Source: JBLWXV01 sp048267245 (GTDB lineage: Bacteria; Bdellovibrionota; Bacteriovoracia; Bacteriovoracales; Bacteriovoracaceae). Taken from it: a stretch of DNA of 64,000 nt. Where the stretch lies: positions 930,001 to 994,000 of the forward strand of contig JBLWXV010000001.1 of assembly GCA_048267245.1 (NCBI GenBank), in the 5' to 3' direction. Position numbers and translations under genes: made by a program. Below, one piece after another: positions 7,983-17,006 of this stretch; position 1 is the first letter of the stretch, and the number at the start of each line of letters is the position of its first letter. Below the pieces are notes generated by a model, which did no database searches, had not been told where the DNA came from, and saw only the letters and a program-made list of their open reading frames with translations.

Positions 7983-9536
7983 ATGACTTTTAGAAGCTCA
8001 GCTATTGTGGCCGCCATTTCTCTTTGTTCACTGACCTCTGCCATGGGCAATCCTCTAACGGCCAACTTGAAAGCCCCTTTCTATCAAGTTCAAAAGGCCA
8101 GTGAAGGTCACCACAATGACATGATGATTCTCAACTCTGGCATTGCGGCCTTCTCAAAGCGCATTGACATGATTCGCTCTGCAAAGAAGTCGATCGAGGT
8201 TGAGTACTTTATCTATGCACTTGATGAGACAAGCAAGGCCTTTACAAGCGAGCTGGTACTCGCCGCCAAAAGAGGAGTAAAGGTAAGAGTTCTAGTCGAT
8301 AAGTCTTCGGCCATTTTTGTTCTCGATGAGTATTATGCCAAGGCGCTGAAAGAGCAGGGGGTTGAGCTTCGCTATTATAACGATGCCGCCCTGATCAGAG
8401 TGAGTTCGATTAACTTTAGAAATCATCGCAAGCTCTTGGTTGTTGACGATAAATTTGCAATTACTGGTGGGCGAAATATCGAGAATGACTACTTTGATTA
8501 CTCAGAGGAATTTAATTTTCTCGACCGCGATGTCTATGTTGAAGGGGATATTGTTAAAACAATGAGAGAGAGCTTTGATAAGTTCTTTGAGCATAAAATT
8601 GCTGAGCGCCCCGAGCTTCCAGAGCGCCCGAAAGATATGGTCAAGCGCTGGGTGAGCGATCGCGATGGGAGAGAGTTTAGAGAATTCTCTAATCACAAGG
8701 CGGTTAAAGAGTACGAAGACAAAATGAAGGCCGCTCGTGATTTCGTCGCTCAAAAAGATGCAGATAGAAAGTTACTTGCTAAGTATGATCAGATTGGGGG
8801 AGATATTCTCGCAAAGAGTGAACTCACATCTTGTCCAGAAACGACTTTTGCCACAGATGCTCCCGGTGGAACATTTCTCACCAGACTGATGCAGAAGTAT
8901 GGTGACAAGTATCGCCACTTGCGCAAGGTTCTCTTTGAAAAGGCCAATAGTGTGGATAAGGCACTCGTCCTATCTTCGCCTTATATTATAAATAGTCCCA
9001 AATCGATGGAGGTTTATGAAAACCTGCTCGAGCGCGGAATTAAAATTGATCTCTATACTAATTCGCTAGCTTCAACAGATGCCATATATGTCGCCGCGAA
9101 CCTTTACCCATCACTTAAGGAGCTAGTGGGTCATGATATAGGGGTTTACCTACATCCTGGAGTTTATCAAAATGAAGGGCATGGGGAAGTGGCGGCCGTT
9201 GAGCAGGCCAAGTGGGGAACACACTCAAAGACTCAGCTCTACATCTATCAAGATCCATCTCAGAATGAATTTATGATTGGAACTTATAATTACGATAATC
9301 GTTCAAACCACTATAATACTGAGATGGCACTCTTTTGTAAGGGCTCTCAAGAGCTTTTTAAAGATGTTCAAGATAGTGTTGGTGAGCGCATCGCTCACTC
9401 TTATCAAATTGATAAGAATTTAAAAGCAAGAAATAGAGAAGGAAAGCAAGTGAGTATCTATGGAGCGAGTGAGGAGGATCTTACAACGATGAGACTCATT
9501 AGTATCCCCTCACGGCTTTTAAATCTCTTGCTCTAA
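7983..9536 (+). CDS. Exported phospholipase D-like protein
   Basis: The 517-residue product starts with a signal peptide (cleavage near residue 20) followed by two PLD-superfamily halves. The first half carries a canonical HxKx4D motif, HRKLLVVD, starting at His148 and followed by GGRNI. The second, HSKTQLYIYQD at His414, keeps His and Lys but has Ile where Asp is expected, with Asp only three residues later, then GTYNYDNRS. PLD enzymes cleave or exchange phosphodiester head groups of lipids or nucleic acids. Export places it in the periplasm or outside, which would suit a membrane-damaging or lipid-remodelling role. It is a single gene, convergent with the ankyrin gene (4-base stop overlap). 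Confidence 0.82.
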   Translation: MTFRSSAIVAAISLCSLTSAMGNPLTANLKAPFYQVQKASEGHHNDMMILNSGIAAFSKRIDMIRSAKKSIEVEYFIYALDETSKAFTSELVLAAKRGVKVRVLVDKSSAIFVLDEYYAKALKEQGVELRYYNDAALIRVSSINFRNHRKLLVVDDKFAITGGRNIENDYFDYSEEFNFLDRDVYVEGDIVKTMRESFDKFFEHKIAERPELPERPKDMVKRWVSDRDGREFREFSNHKAVKEYEDKMKAARDFVAQKDADRKLLAKYDQIGGDILAKSELTSCPETTFATDAPGGTFLTRLMQKYGDKYRHLRKVLFEKANSVDKALVLSSPYIINSPKSMEVYENLLERGIKIDLYTNSLASTDAIYVAANLYPSLKELVGHDIGVYLHPGVYQNEGHGEVAAVEQAKWGTHSKTQLYIYQDPSQNEFMIGTYNYDNRSNHYNTEMALFCKGSQELFKDVQDSVGERIAHSYQIDKNLKARNREGKQVSIYGASEEDLTTMRLISIPSRLLNLLL

Positions 9537-10228
9537 GAGATCTTAAAGCCTTGTGAAGCCTTCCAATTCTCAAAGAAGTTCGCAAAGGGAGGAACGGCTT
9601 TCGCTCCTTTCTCTTCGAGAATACTGAAGGCGTGCTTTCGCTCAGAGCGCTTATAGTGAGAGCACTCGGCCACTAAGCGCAGAGCACTTCTTCCCTTTCC
9701 ATCGAGCAAATTCACATCAGCTCCCGCTTCAACTAGTTGCGCGATAATTTCAGAGAGGGCCCGCTCGGCGGCGTAGTGTAAGGGGGCCCTGGCGACGCGA
9801 TCTCCAAGCTTGGTCGTCTTTTCGTTGATTCTAGTGAGTACTTTGGGAAGCAGAGTGCTTGCTTTATCTTCATCACGCTTAATCAAGGCGTGTTGAAAGT
9901 CATGCCAGAGATTTTCTAGTTCCAGAGCGTCGATGAGATCAGCTCTAGGGGGCAAGAGGTCTAGAAAATCGTGGTTTCCATAGTAGTAGAACTCTTTGTA
10001 GGTCGATTCACTAATGGGGTGTCCGGCCGCAATTAAATCTTCTATTAGGTTTTTGTGTCCACCCCAGAGAGCTGCGGTGAGAAGATCAGTCTCGCTTGAC
10101 CAGTCAATACCTTGCTTTAAGTGTTTTTGTAAGTTTTCACTCTCACCTTGATAGACGGAGAAGGCAAGATCGCTCACTAAGAGCTCGGCCCTAGAAATTG
10201 TTGGATGTTGAATGAGATTTTTTGCCAT
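9533..10228 (-). CDS. Ankyrin-repeat protein
   Basis: The 231-residue product has no signal peptide. A clear ankyrin unit is visible in APLHYAAERALSEIIAQL followed by VEAGADVNLLDGKGRSAL, and weaker units earlier (LLTAALWGGHKNLIEDLIAAG). Ankyrin repeats bind protein partners; no enzymatic domain is seen. I use ATG at 10228 rather than the upstream TTG at 10246, as neither has a strong ribosome-binding site and ATG is the more usual codon. The next gene upstream on the same strand ends 29 bases away, so they may be co-transcribed. Confidence 0.78.
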   Translation of the reverse strand: MAKNLIQHPTISRAELLVSDLAFSVYQGESENLQKHLKQGIDWSSETDLLTAALWGGHKNLIEDLIAAGHPISESTYKEFYYYGNHDFLDLLPPRADLIDALELENLWHDFQHALIKRDEDKASTLLPKVLTRINEKTTKLGDRVARAPLHYAAERALSEIIAQLVEAGADVNLLDGKGRSALRLVAECSHYKRSERKHAFSILEEKGAKAVPPFANFFENWKASQGFKIS

Positions 10229-10257
10229 AGAACTATGATAGCGCAAAATCTAAAAAA

Positions 10258-11658
10258 TTACTGATTAATGAGCGAGCGGCGCGAGAAGAAATAGAGAGCA
10301 TCCGTGGCCATATTGATGGCCATGAATGTGGTGATCGCTGTCACCATGCCCATTTTTGGATTGGTTGCGCGGCACAATTGCTTGTGCATTATCATTGCGG
10401 CCACAAGGAATGATGGTTGGTAGATAAGGTCTATAAGCCTATGAAAGGCATAGCGATCATAGGATTCTTCACCTAGGCTAAGTGGGCCCTTTGCTTCTGA
10501 ATATTCGTAATCTGTCAGCGCCTCTAAGAAGAGTTCCTGTGTGAGATCAGGGTCTACTTGATCCCAATTGACACTTGCGAGTTCAACCTCACTCATCTTC
10601 TTAAGATCTCCCTCAGGGGAGACCTGCGAGATGAACTTTTTGGCCCGCTCCTCATATTTTTGATAGAGAGAGTCGCGCTCGATATATTCAAGTGCCTTCG
10701 CTAGGGTTGCTTTAAACTCGGGGTCATTTTCAAGAGTGGCGAGCTTATGCTTGATATCCTCATCTGGCTCACCCACTAGATACTTGTAGAGCGCCGTAAC
10801 CCCAATATCTTCTACGGCAGAAGCTCCAAGAACCAGCGGTAAGCGCTGCGACCATGGTTTGAGCTTCGGGTTGGCGAGAATAAATTTTGCATTGACGTAA
10901 CTCATTGCCATTGAAGTGACGATGACAAAGAATATTTCAAACCACCATTTCTTATCTTTTGGTAGATCATAATTTGTAGCGGCGTAGGTCACTAGCGCGC
11001 TCCCCATCCCACCTATAGTCACGGCAATTGCCACGCGGTTTGATTGTTGCATTACTCGCTTGGTGAGCAAGCTCGGGTCGGTGGCGCCCTTTAGGCATTG
11101 ATAGTAATTGCGCTCGTATATTTTAATCTTGCGCTTGATTACATCTTCTTTCTTGGCCAGAGGCTTATTTTTATATTGCGAGTTGAGCTTCTTTTCGTAT
11201 CGAGTGAGATACTTATCTTCTCGCAGAAACTCTTTGAGCTCTTTTGGAGTCTTAGTGGGGTCTTCGCGGTAGTGGGCCAGAGCACTCCAGAATTCGGAGT
11301 GCTTCTTTTCGTCCTTTAATATGCGCGAGTAGAGTGTCGCTCTTCTTAAAAGTTCGATACCCTCATCATCTTTAGGGAAGTCTGGAATGTATTTAATGAG
11401 TGTTGAAACTTCTTCCTCACTAATTCGAATACCACTGAAGTGATTAGAGAAGTCTTTAATATCGTCGAAATTGCGAAAAAAGAGAGACCAAATCTGGGCA
11501 TCTCGAGAGAGCATAACATCGGCAATCTCATGGCAAGAGAGATCTGTCGCGGAGAGTGGAACTCTTGAGTGGCGCGAATGATCCGGGGCCAGTCCAAGGT
11601 TGGAGCAGCTCATGAGAAGAAAGTTCAGGATAAGAACCAGACTAAGGGTTTTGGTCAT
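10258..11658 (-). CDS. Lipoprotein with several membrane segments, unknown function
   Basis: The 466-residue product begins with a lipobox signal peptide (LLMSC, Cys18). After a charged helical region come hydrophobic stretches near residues 210-230, 240-262, 272-290 and two close to the C terminus (SFLVAAMIMHK and MVTAITTFMAINMATDALYFF). A lipid-anchored N terminus plus membrane spans is unusual. I do not recognise a family. It is divergent from the ParD-like/map pair and may be the first gene of an operon with the ankyrin gene. Confidence 0.7.
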   Translation of the reverse strand: MTKTLSLVLILNFLLMSCSNLGLAPDHSRHSRVPLSATDLSCHEIADVMLSRDAQIWSLFFRNFDDIKDFSNHFSGIRISEEEVSTLIKYIPDFPKDDEGIELLRRATLYSRILKDEKKHSEFWSALAHYREDPTKTPKELKEFLREDKYLTRYEKKLNSQYKNKPLAKKEDVIKRKIKIYERNYYQCLKGATDPSLLTKRVMQQSNRVAIAVTIGGMGSALVTYAATNYDLPKDKKWWFEIFFVIVTSMAMSYVNAKFILANPKLKPWSQRLPLVLGASAVEDIGVTALYKYLVGEPDEDIKHKLATLENDPEFKATLAKALEYIERDSLYQKYEERAKKFISQVSPEGDLKKMSEVELASVNWDQVDPDLTQELFLEALTDYEYSEAKGPLSLGEESYDRYAFHRLIDLIYQPSFLVAAMIMHKQLCRATNPKMGMVTAITTFMAINMATDALYFFSRRSLINQ

Positions 11659-11760
11659 AGATTCTTTTCGTCACAATTTTTGAAAAGGAATAGTGTTTAC
11701 ATAAACTCTTTAGTTTCAATAGGTTATATGGTGCATTGTTATTTTGTATATATATTGCTA

Positions 11761-11766
11761 CATAAT
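11761..11766 (+). promoter_or_regulatory. Possible -10 element directly before the ParD-like start
   Basis: CATAAT lies so close to ATG 11771 that transcription would begin at or next to the start codon. The gene lacks a Shine-Dalgarno, so a leaderless transcript is possible. The -35 region (TTGTTA at 11736, 19-base spacing) is weak. Confidence 0.25.
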
Positions 11767-11770
11767 GTAT

Positions 11771-11989
11771 ATGGGAATAGTTAAAGTATCAGATGAAATT
11801 CATGAACAGTTAAGACGGGCATCGAAAGCCTACGATCGATCCCTCAATGGCCAAGCAGAGCACTGGCTTAAGATTGGTCTACTCTCAGAGATGAATCCAA
11901 CTTGCAATTATCAGGAGCTCAGAGATCTTCTATTAGTTCATGAGGATTTAAACCTAGATAAATTTATTAAGAAGGTTTCAAAAAAGTGA
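11771..11989 (+). CDS. ParD-like antitoxin-family protein
   Basis: The 72-residue product MGIVKVSDEIHEQLRRASKA and following SLNGQAEHWLKIGLLSEMNP matches the ParD-like family, a ribbon-helix-helix relative of ParD antitoxins. No ParE-type toxin follows; instead the stop codon overlaps the GTG start of a methionine aminopeptidase gene (GTGA), so the two are translationally coupled. I choose ATG 11771 because the family begins MGIVK; ATG 11765 and a TTG at 11744 are in frame. The protein probably binds DNA and may regulate the pair. A toxin role for the partner is not supported by sequence. Confidence 0.75.
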   Translation: MGIVKVSDEIHEQLRRASKAYDRSLNGQAEHWLKIGLLSEMNPTCNYQELRDLLLVHEDLNLDKFIKKVSKK

Positions 11990-12756
11990 TTCACTTAAAA
12001 TCTAAAGAGGACTTAGTCCAATATCGCAAGACGGGGAAAATTGCGGCCGAAGTATTAACGAGGCTAATAGAAGTCGTGCGCCCTGGGGTTTCAACACTAG
12101 AGATTGCCCTTTTAGCTCAGAAGTGGATCGAGAATGATTACGATGCCGTTGCTTCATCAATCGGGCAGTATGGATTTAAATTCGCACTCAACTCCTCGAT
12201 CAACTCTGTCGTCTGTCATGGGGTACCGAGTGCAGAGGATATTCTAAGGGATGGTGATATCGTTAACCTAGATGTGACAGTTAAAAAGCACGGGTTTATC
12301 GCTGACACCTCGAGGATGTACTTGGTAGGAGATTGCTCCAGTGAGGCCAAGAAGCTCTGCCGCGTGACCCAGGAGTGCTTGTTTAAAGGGATTGAACAGA
12401 TTGCACCGGGAAATACCCTTGGCGATATCGGTTTTCATGTCCATCGCCATGCCACACGCAATGGCTACTCCGTTGTGAAAGATTACTGTGGTCATGGTAT
12501 CGGGCGAGAAATGCATGAGGACCCTCAAGTTCTTCACTACGGAAAAAAGAGAAAAGGGTTGAAGCTTCAAGAGGGGATGGTCTTCACTATTGAGCCCATG
12601 GTTAATGTGGGCGGAGCTGCGGTTGAGCACTTAGAAGACGATTGGACAGTGGTCACTCGCGATGGAAAGTTGTCGGCCCAATGGGAACACACAATTGCGG
12701 TGACTGAAAATGGATATGAGATTTTGACTTTAAGAGAAGAAGAGGCGAATCGATAG
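11986..12756 (+). CDS. map: Type I methionine aminopeptidase
   Basis: The 256-residue enzyme removes the initiator methionine from nascent proteins in the cytoplasm. All five metal ligands are present: Asp96 (NLDVTV), Asp107 (IADTSR), His170 (CGHGIG), Glu203 (FTIEPM) and Glu234 (QWEHTI), as well as the substrate-contacting His79 (VCHGVP). The start is GTG at 11986, overlapping the ParD-like stop by 4 bases. Map is normally found beside rpsB or secY; here it stands with a ParD-like gene, so this may be a second, regulated copy. Other map copies in the genome cannot be seen from this window. Confidence 0.92.
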   Translation: MIHLKSKEDLVQYRKTGKIAAEVLTRLIEVVRPGVSTLEIALLAQKWIENDYDAVASSIGQYGFKFALNSSINSVVCHGVPSAEDILRDGDIVNLDVTVKKHGFIADTSRMYLVGDCSSEAKKLCRVTQECLFKGIEQIAPGNTLGDIGFHVHRHATRNGYSVVKDYCGHGIGREMHEDPQVLHYGKKRKGLKLQEGMVFTIEPMVNVGGAAVEHLEDDWTVVTRDGKLSAQWEHTIAVTENGYEILTLREEEANR

Positions 12757-12775
12757 ATTTACTAGGTGGTTGGTT

Positions 12776-13480
12776 TTGAAAGAAGAAATGGTTCAGATAT
12801 TTGATACAATGGGTGGGGCCAAGTACGACGAGAGTAATCAGAACTTTGCTCGCATTAGCCAAAATTTAATTTTCCTCAGTGACTTGGTGCTAAAGAATTT
12901 ACCTGAGGATGCAAGAATTCTCTGTGTGGGCGTGGGAACTGGTGCCGATATTATTGATTTGGCAAGTGAGCACCCCAATTGGAGATTTGTTGGGATAGAG
13001 CCCTCAGCGGCAATGCTGCAAAAGTGTGAGGAGAAGCTAGAGCAATTGGGCTTGATGGGTCGCTGTGAGCTTTTTCATGGTTATTTAAGTGAGTATGAGC
13101 ATGGAGAGAATTTTGATGCTGTACTTTGTTTATTTGTCATGCACTTTGTAGTGGATCTCACTGAGCGAGGGAGTATGTATGCAGACATGGCCCGAGCGCT
13201 AAAGCCTGAAGGCATTCTTATCGTGAGTGAGATTAGTGCCGATTTTAAGTCTCCCAATTATCCGGCCGCTCTTGAAGACTGGAGAGCTTTGCACGCAAGA
13301 GGAGGGGCTCCTGTAGAGAGTTTGGAGAAGATGGATCAAACCATTGAGAAAGTACTGGGGGTCATTGCCCCAAATCAAACAGAGAAGCTCATCCAAGAAA
13401 ATGGCTTTAAAAGGCCAATTCCTTTCTTTCAGTCCTTTTTAATTCGCGCTTGGCACGCAGATAAGAGCGATAGAGATTGA
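12776..13480 (+). CDS. Class I SAM-dependent methyltransferase
   Basis: The product of about 234 residues has a Rossmann SAM-binding core: motif I ILCVGVGTGADI, an acidic strand end FVGIEPSAAM, and motif IV FDAVLCLFVMHFV. The layout resembles CmoA-type and small-molecule methyltransferases, but the substrate is not identifiable. The start is uncertain: AGGTGG at 12764-12769 is well placed for TTG 12776, while ATG 12788 is the first ATG. It begins 19 bases after map and is probably in the same transcript. Confidence 0.75.
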   Translation: MKEEMVQIFDTMGGAKYDESNQNFARISQNLIFLSDLVLKNLPEDARILCVGVGTGADIIDLASEHPNWRFVGIEPSAAMLQKCEEKLEQLGLMGRCELFHGYLSEYEHGENFDAVLCLFVMHFVVDLTERGSMYADMARALKPEGILIVSEISADFKSPNYPAALEDWRALHARGGAPVESLEKMDQTIEKVLGVIAPNQTEKLIQENGFKRPIPFFQSFLIRAWHADKSDRD

Positions 13481-13588
13481 CTTGCCATTCAATTCAGGGG
13501 AAGAAGAGACATCATCTGAATACATTTTAATATTTTGCTAGTGCGGGTATTTGGATTAGGCACTGGCGTTTCGATTAAGGATATTAAA

Positions 13589-14869
13589 ATGTCATCATTT
13601 AGCTCATTGAAGCTACACCCCACTATTTTAGACTCTCTTAAAAAGAAGGGCTACACCACGCCAACTCCCATTCAGGCCATGTCAATTCCGCTTCTCTTGG
13701 AAGGACATGATATGCTCGGGATCGCGCAGACGGGAACTGGAAAGACCGCTGCTTTCTCGCTCCCAATTCTCAATAATCTCTCGAAGAAGAAAATTCGCCC
13801 CAAGCCTTATCATATGCGCTGTTTAATATTGACCCCAACCAGAGAGCTCGCCGCCCAGATTGAGGAGAATATCCAAAATTATGGTGAGGGTTTAGGGCTT
13901 ACGAGTACGGTTATTTTTGGCGGTGTGAGTGCAAGTCCTCAGGTCAGAAAATTAAAAAAGGGAGTGGATATTGTCACTGCAACTCCCGGAAGATTGCTCG
14001 ATCTCATGGGGGAGGGGCACCTCGACGTTTCAATGATTGAAACTTTTGTCTTAGATGAAGCTGATCGCATGCTGGACATGGGCTTTATTCACGATGTGAA
14101 AAAGATCATTGCCAAGATTCCTGCCCAGAGGCAGACGCTCCTATTCTCGGCAACTATGCCTAGCGATATCGTCGAACTCTCAAAGAAACTTCTTAAAAAC
14201 CCTAAGCGTGTAGAAGTTACCCCAGAGTCAACGACGGTTGAAAAAATTGATCAAAGAATCTGTCATGTTGAAAAAGTTAATAAGCCAACTCTTTTAAAAA
14301 CTCTTTTAGAAGATAGTGCAATTAAACAAGTTCTTGTCTTCACAAGAACTAAGCACGGAGCTAACCGTGTGGTACAAAATTTAGAGAAAGTTGGCATTGA
14401 GTCAGCGGCTATACATGGAAATAAATCTCAAGGTGCTCGCGAGCGCGCTCTCAATGGATTTAGAGATGGATCGCTTAGAGTCCTTGTGGCTACCGATATT
14501 GCCGCTAGAGGAATTGATGTCTCCACAATTACTCACGTGATTAATTACGACCTCCCAGATGATCCCAAAAGCTATGTTCATAGAATTGGAAGAACGGCGA
14601 GGGCGGGAAGAGATGGAGTGGCCATATCTTTTTGTGATCCCCAGGAAAAGAAACTTCTGCGCGATATTGAAAAGAGTATCCAGTATAAAATTCCGGTAGA
14701 TGAAAATTATCAAGCTCAAAGCCTTCCCGCTGAAAGTGCAGTAGAAACTAAAACGCCAGAAAATAGGACGCCACCAAGAAGAGGCGCTCGAAACTTTAAT
14801 CGCAAGAAGAAACCAAGACCTAACGGTTCGCGCTCACCGGCCCCAAAGTCGAGAGGTAAGAATGACTGA
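13589..14869 (+). CDS. rhlE: DEAD-box ATP-dependent RNA helicase, RhlE-type
   Basis: The 426-residue product has the full DEAD-box set: Q motif (TPTPIQ), Walker A AQTGTGKT, PTRELAAQ, TPGRLLD, DEADRMLDMGF, SAT, the C-terminal VLVATDIAARGIDV and HRIGRTARAG. A basic, Arg/Lys-rich tail (residues about 385-426) is typical of RhlE proteins that act on ribosome assembly or RNA turnover. I use ATG 13589, with AAGG 8 bases upstream; the frame opens earlier at 13535 but that extension is not family-like. Its last 8 bases overlap the next gene (ATGACTGA), indicating translational coupling. Confidence 0.9.
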   Translation: MSSFSSLKLHPTILDSLKKKGYTTPTPIQAMSIPLLLEGHDMLGIAQTGTGKTAAFSLPILNNLSKKKIRPKPYHMRCLILTPTRELAAQIEENIQNYGEGLGLTSTVIFGGVSASPQVRKLKKGVDIVTATPGRLLDLMGEGHLDVSMIETFVLDEADRMLDMGFIHDVKKIIAKIPAQRQTLLFSATMPSDIVELSKKLLKNPKRVEVTPESTTVEKIDQRICHVEKVNKPTLLKTLLEDSAIKQVLVFTRTKHGANRVVQNLEKVGIESAAIHGNKSQGARERALNGFRDGSLRVLVATDIAARGIDVSTITHVINYDLPDDPKSYVHRIGRTARAGRDGVAISFCDPQEKKLLRDIEKSIQYKIPVDENYQAQSLPAESAVETKTPENRTPPRRGARNFNRKKKPRPNGSRSPAPKSRGKND

Positions 14870-15329
14870 GGCGAAGACAAAAATTTGGATAGATGCTGAC
14901 GCCTGCCCAAAAGCGGTGAAGGAATTGGTCTACAAATTCTCCGCTCGTCTGCAAATTCCAGTCTGCCTCGTGGCAAATTCCTATATGAATGTTCCGGTCC
15001 ATCCGCTCATCTCCTTTGAAAAGGTGGAGAGTGGAAGTGATGTGGCAGACATGTATATTGTGGCCCGTCTAAAGAGTGAGGACTTAGTTATAACTGCAGA
15101 TATTCCTCTTGCCAGTGAAGTCATCAAGAAGGGCGCCCTCGCCATCAATCCTCGTGGTGAATTATATGATGAGGATAATATTAGCGAGCGTCTTTCAATG
15201 AGGGATTTTATGAAAGACCTGAGAGACTCTGGTCTGGTGACGGGTGGCCCTGAAGCCTTCTCTCAAAAAGATGAAATTAACTTTGCAAATTCCCTTAATC
15301 GAATTTTGACGAAAAAAGGGTTTAAGTAA
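14862..15329 (+). CDS. YaiI/YqxD family (DUF188) PIN-like protein
   Basis: The 155-residue product matches the UPF0178/YaiI family: IWIDADACPKAVKELV at the N terminus, then ANSYMNVP, GSDVADMYIV, DLVITADIPLA and NPRGELYDEDNI. The acidic residues are arranged as in PIN-like nucleases, though biochemical activity of the family is not established. It overlaps the end of the RhlE gene by 8 bases, so it is coupled to a helicase, which suits a role in RNA metabolism. That role is inference. Confidence 0.88.
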   Translation: MTEAKTKIWIDADACPKAVKELVYKFSARLQIPVCLVANSYMNVPVHPLISFEKVESGSDVADMYIVARLKSEDLVITADIPLASEVIKKGALAINPRGELYDEDNISERLSMRDFMKDLRDSGLVTGGPEAFSQKDEINFANSLNRILTKKGFK

Positions 15330-15344
15330 TCCTTGTTGATATTT

Positions 15345-16346
15345 TTATTCTTGGGTAACTAGGATTTTCTCCTTAGATTTTCGGTGAATATTGATCAAGC
15401 TCAGGGCGACAGTTAAAATACCTGGCGCCATGAAGATGCCTAATATTCCAAACCATCCGCCCATTAAAATAATAAATATAATCAAGGGAACTTCTGGCAA
15501 AGAAGCATTTTCTCGCATTAACTTTGGTAGAATGAGAGTGCCTTCAATTTGTTGAGTGATAAAGAAAACGAGTAACACCCAAAGCGCCTGATGTGGATCC
15601 TGCCCAAGACTGATAAAAACTGAGACCGTCGCTATAATCAATATTCCCAAATAGGGCACGATACAGAAGAGACCCGTCAGTAGGCCGATGGCCAACCAGT
15701 AGCGAAATCCTGTAATCCAAAGCCCGATGGCCGTTAGCAATGAGATCAAAAGCATATCTATTAACTGGGCCTTAAACCACTGACGCAAACCCTTTGCAAC
15801 TTCTGTCAAATACTCCTGAGCTTCGTCATCATCTGACAAAGGAAGGATAAGTCTCAGCTGTCTGTTATAGAAATCTGGGGTGATACAAATATAGAAAGAG
15901 ATGATCAAACTAAGTGAGAGTCCAGCGACAAGATTGACCCCAATTCGTAGCGCTGAGATGGTTGTTGTAAGAATTCCCTCAATAGACTCAGAGATATTTA
16001 ATTTCTGCAGAATGCTTTTTGTGCCGCCAATTTTTTGGATGATAGGATTTAACTGAGTTTGAAGATTTTCTCTGATTTCAGGAATTTTGTTGTAGAGCTC
16101 GCCAAACTGCTCTGAAGATATCCAGGCCAGACTACCTACGATAATGACCAAGAACAGACTGATGAGAAGGTAGAATATAATTGTGCCAAGACTTCTAGGG
16201 ACTCCGGTTTTATTTGAAAACCAATTAATGACGGGAGAGGCAATCGTCGCTATTCCAATGCCCAAGAGACTGTAGAGGATAATATCGATTGAGAGAAATA
16301 GGCCGTATGAGAGCGCAATCATTAGAAAGAAAGCGAGAATGAGCAC
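15345..16346 (-). CDS. AI-2E family (TqsA/PerM-like) transporter
   Basis: The product of at least 333 residues is a polytopic inner-membrane protein of the AI-2E transporter/PerM family, with about 8 membrane segments in the family pattern, a large soluble loop near residues 80-130, the segment GLRQWFKAQLIDMLLI and the typical C-terminal GTLILPKLM. Substrates are unknown for most members. The annotated start is GTG 16346. An in-frame extension reaches CTG 16385, which has GGAG 6 bases upstream and adds 13 plausible residues, so the real start may be non-standard. Confidence 0.85.
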   Translation of the reverse strand: MLILAFFLMIALSYGLFLSIDIILYSLLGIGIATIASPVINWFSNKTGVPRSLGTIIFYLLISLFLVIIVGSLAWISSEQFGELYNKIPEIRENLQTQLNPIIQKIGGTKSILQKLNISESIEGILTTTISALRIGVNLVAGLSLSLIISFYICITPDFYNRQLRLILPLSDDDEAQEYLTEVAKGLRQWFKAQLIDMLLISLLTAIGLWITGFRYWLAIGLLTGLFCIVPYLGILIIATVSVFISLGQDPHQALWVLLVFFITQQIEGTLILPKLMRENASLPEVPLIIFIILMGGWFGILGIFMAPGILTVALSLINIHRKSKEKILVTQE

Positions 16347-16507
16347 GAGATTTCTTTTTAGGTCTTGGTCTTCTAGGATTTTCAGGTCTATCTCCTGTGT
16401 GACTTAAAGGTCGCAGCAAGAAGGCTAGACTATCAAATGCTGGGCATTAAACAAATTTGGCCCAGCATTGTACAATCGAGTTAAGGGGATATTTAAGCAA
16501 TGTTCAA

Positions 16508-16945
16508 TTAAAACATTGTATTTGTATTGGCCGCTTTCTCTGGGATATCTTGTACAACATCCCAGTGCTCGACAACCTTCCCATTTTCAACTCTAAAGAT
16601 GTCGACGATGGCGCGCCCTCTGTCGCTCGGATTTAATTTTGAGTGAACGTGCACCACGACGAGATCACCCTCTGCGATACTGCGCTTTATCTCCATTCTG
16701 GCCTCGGGGTACTCTTTGGCACGCGCTTCAAAGAATGTGATAAAAGCTTCTTTTCCGTCTCCTGCATAGGGGTTGTGTTGTTTGTAGTTCTGTCCAACAA
16801 AGAGTTCGACCGCCTTTCTTGGTTGCTTTTCATTGGCCGCCATCTCATAAAAATTTTTGACGACATCTTTGTTGCCTTGAAGTTTAGAATTATGGGTACA
16901 GGATGAGAAGACAATTGAAAGTAGAATCAGGATTTTAAGGTTCAT
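16508..16945 (-). CDS. SnoaL-like/NTF2-fold lipoprotein
   Basis: The 145-residue product has a lipobox (FSSC, Cys16) followed by a SnoaL-like polyketide cyclase/NTF2-fold domain: VVKNFYEMAAN, FVGQNYKQHNPYAGDGKEAF, DLVVVHVHSKL, and DIFRVENGKVVEHWDVVQDIP. SnoaL-like proteins form a hydrophobic pocket; the ligand here is unknown and the outer location is unusual. It is a single gene between unrelated neighbours. Confidence 0.85.
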   Translation of the reverse strand: MNLKILILLSIVFSSCTHNSKLQGNKDVVKNFYEMAANEKQPRKAVELFVGQNYKQHNPYAGDGKEAFITFFEARAKEYPEARMEIKRSIAEGDLVVVHVHSKLNPSDRGRAIVDIFRVENGKVVEHWDVVQDIPEKAANTNTMF

Positions 16946-17006
16946 CTATATTGCTCTTGGTTTAAGTGTTAATGCCTTTTATTGCCACTCTAAGGCGAAC
17001 GATTAT

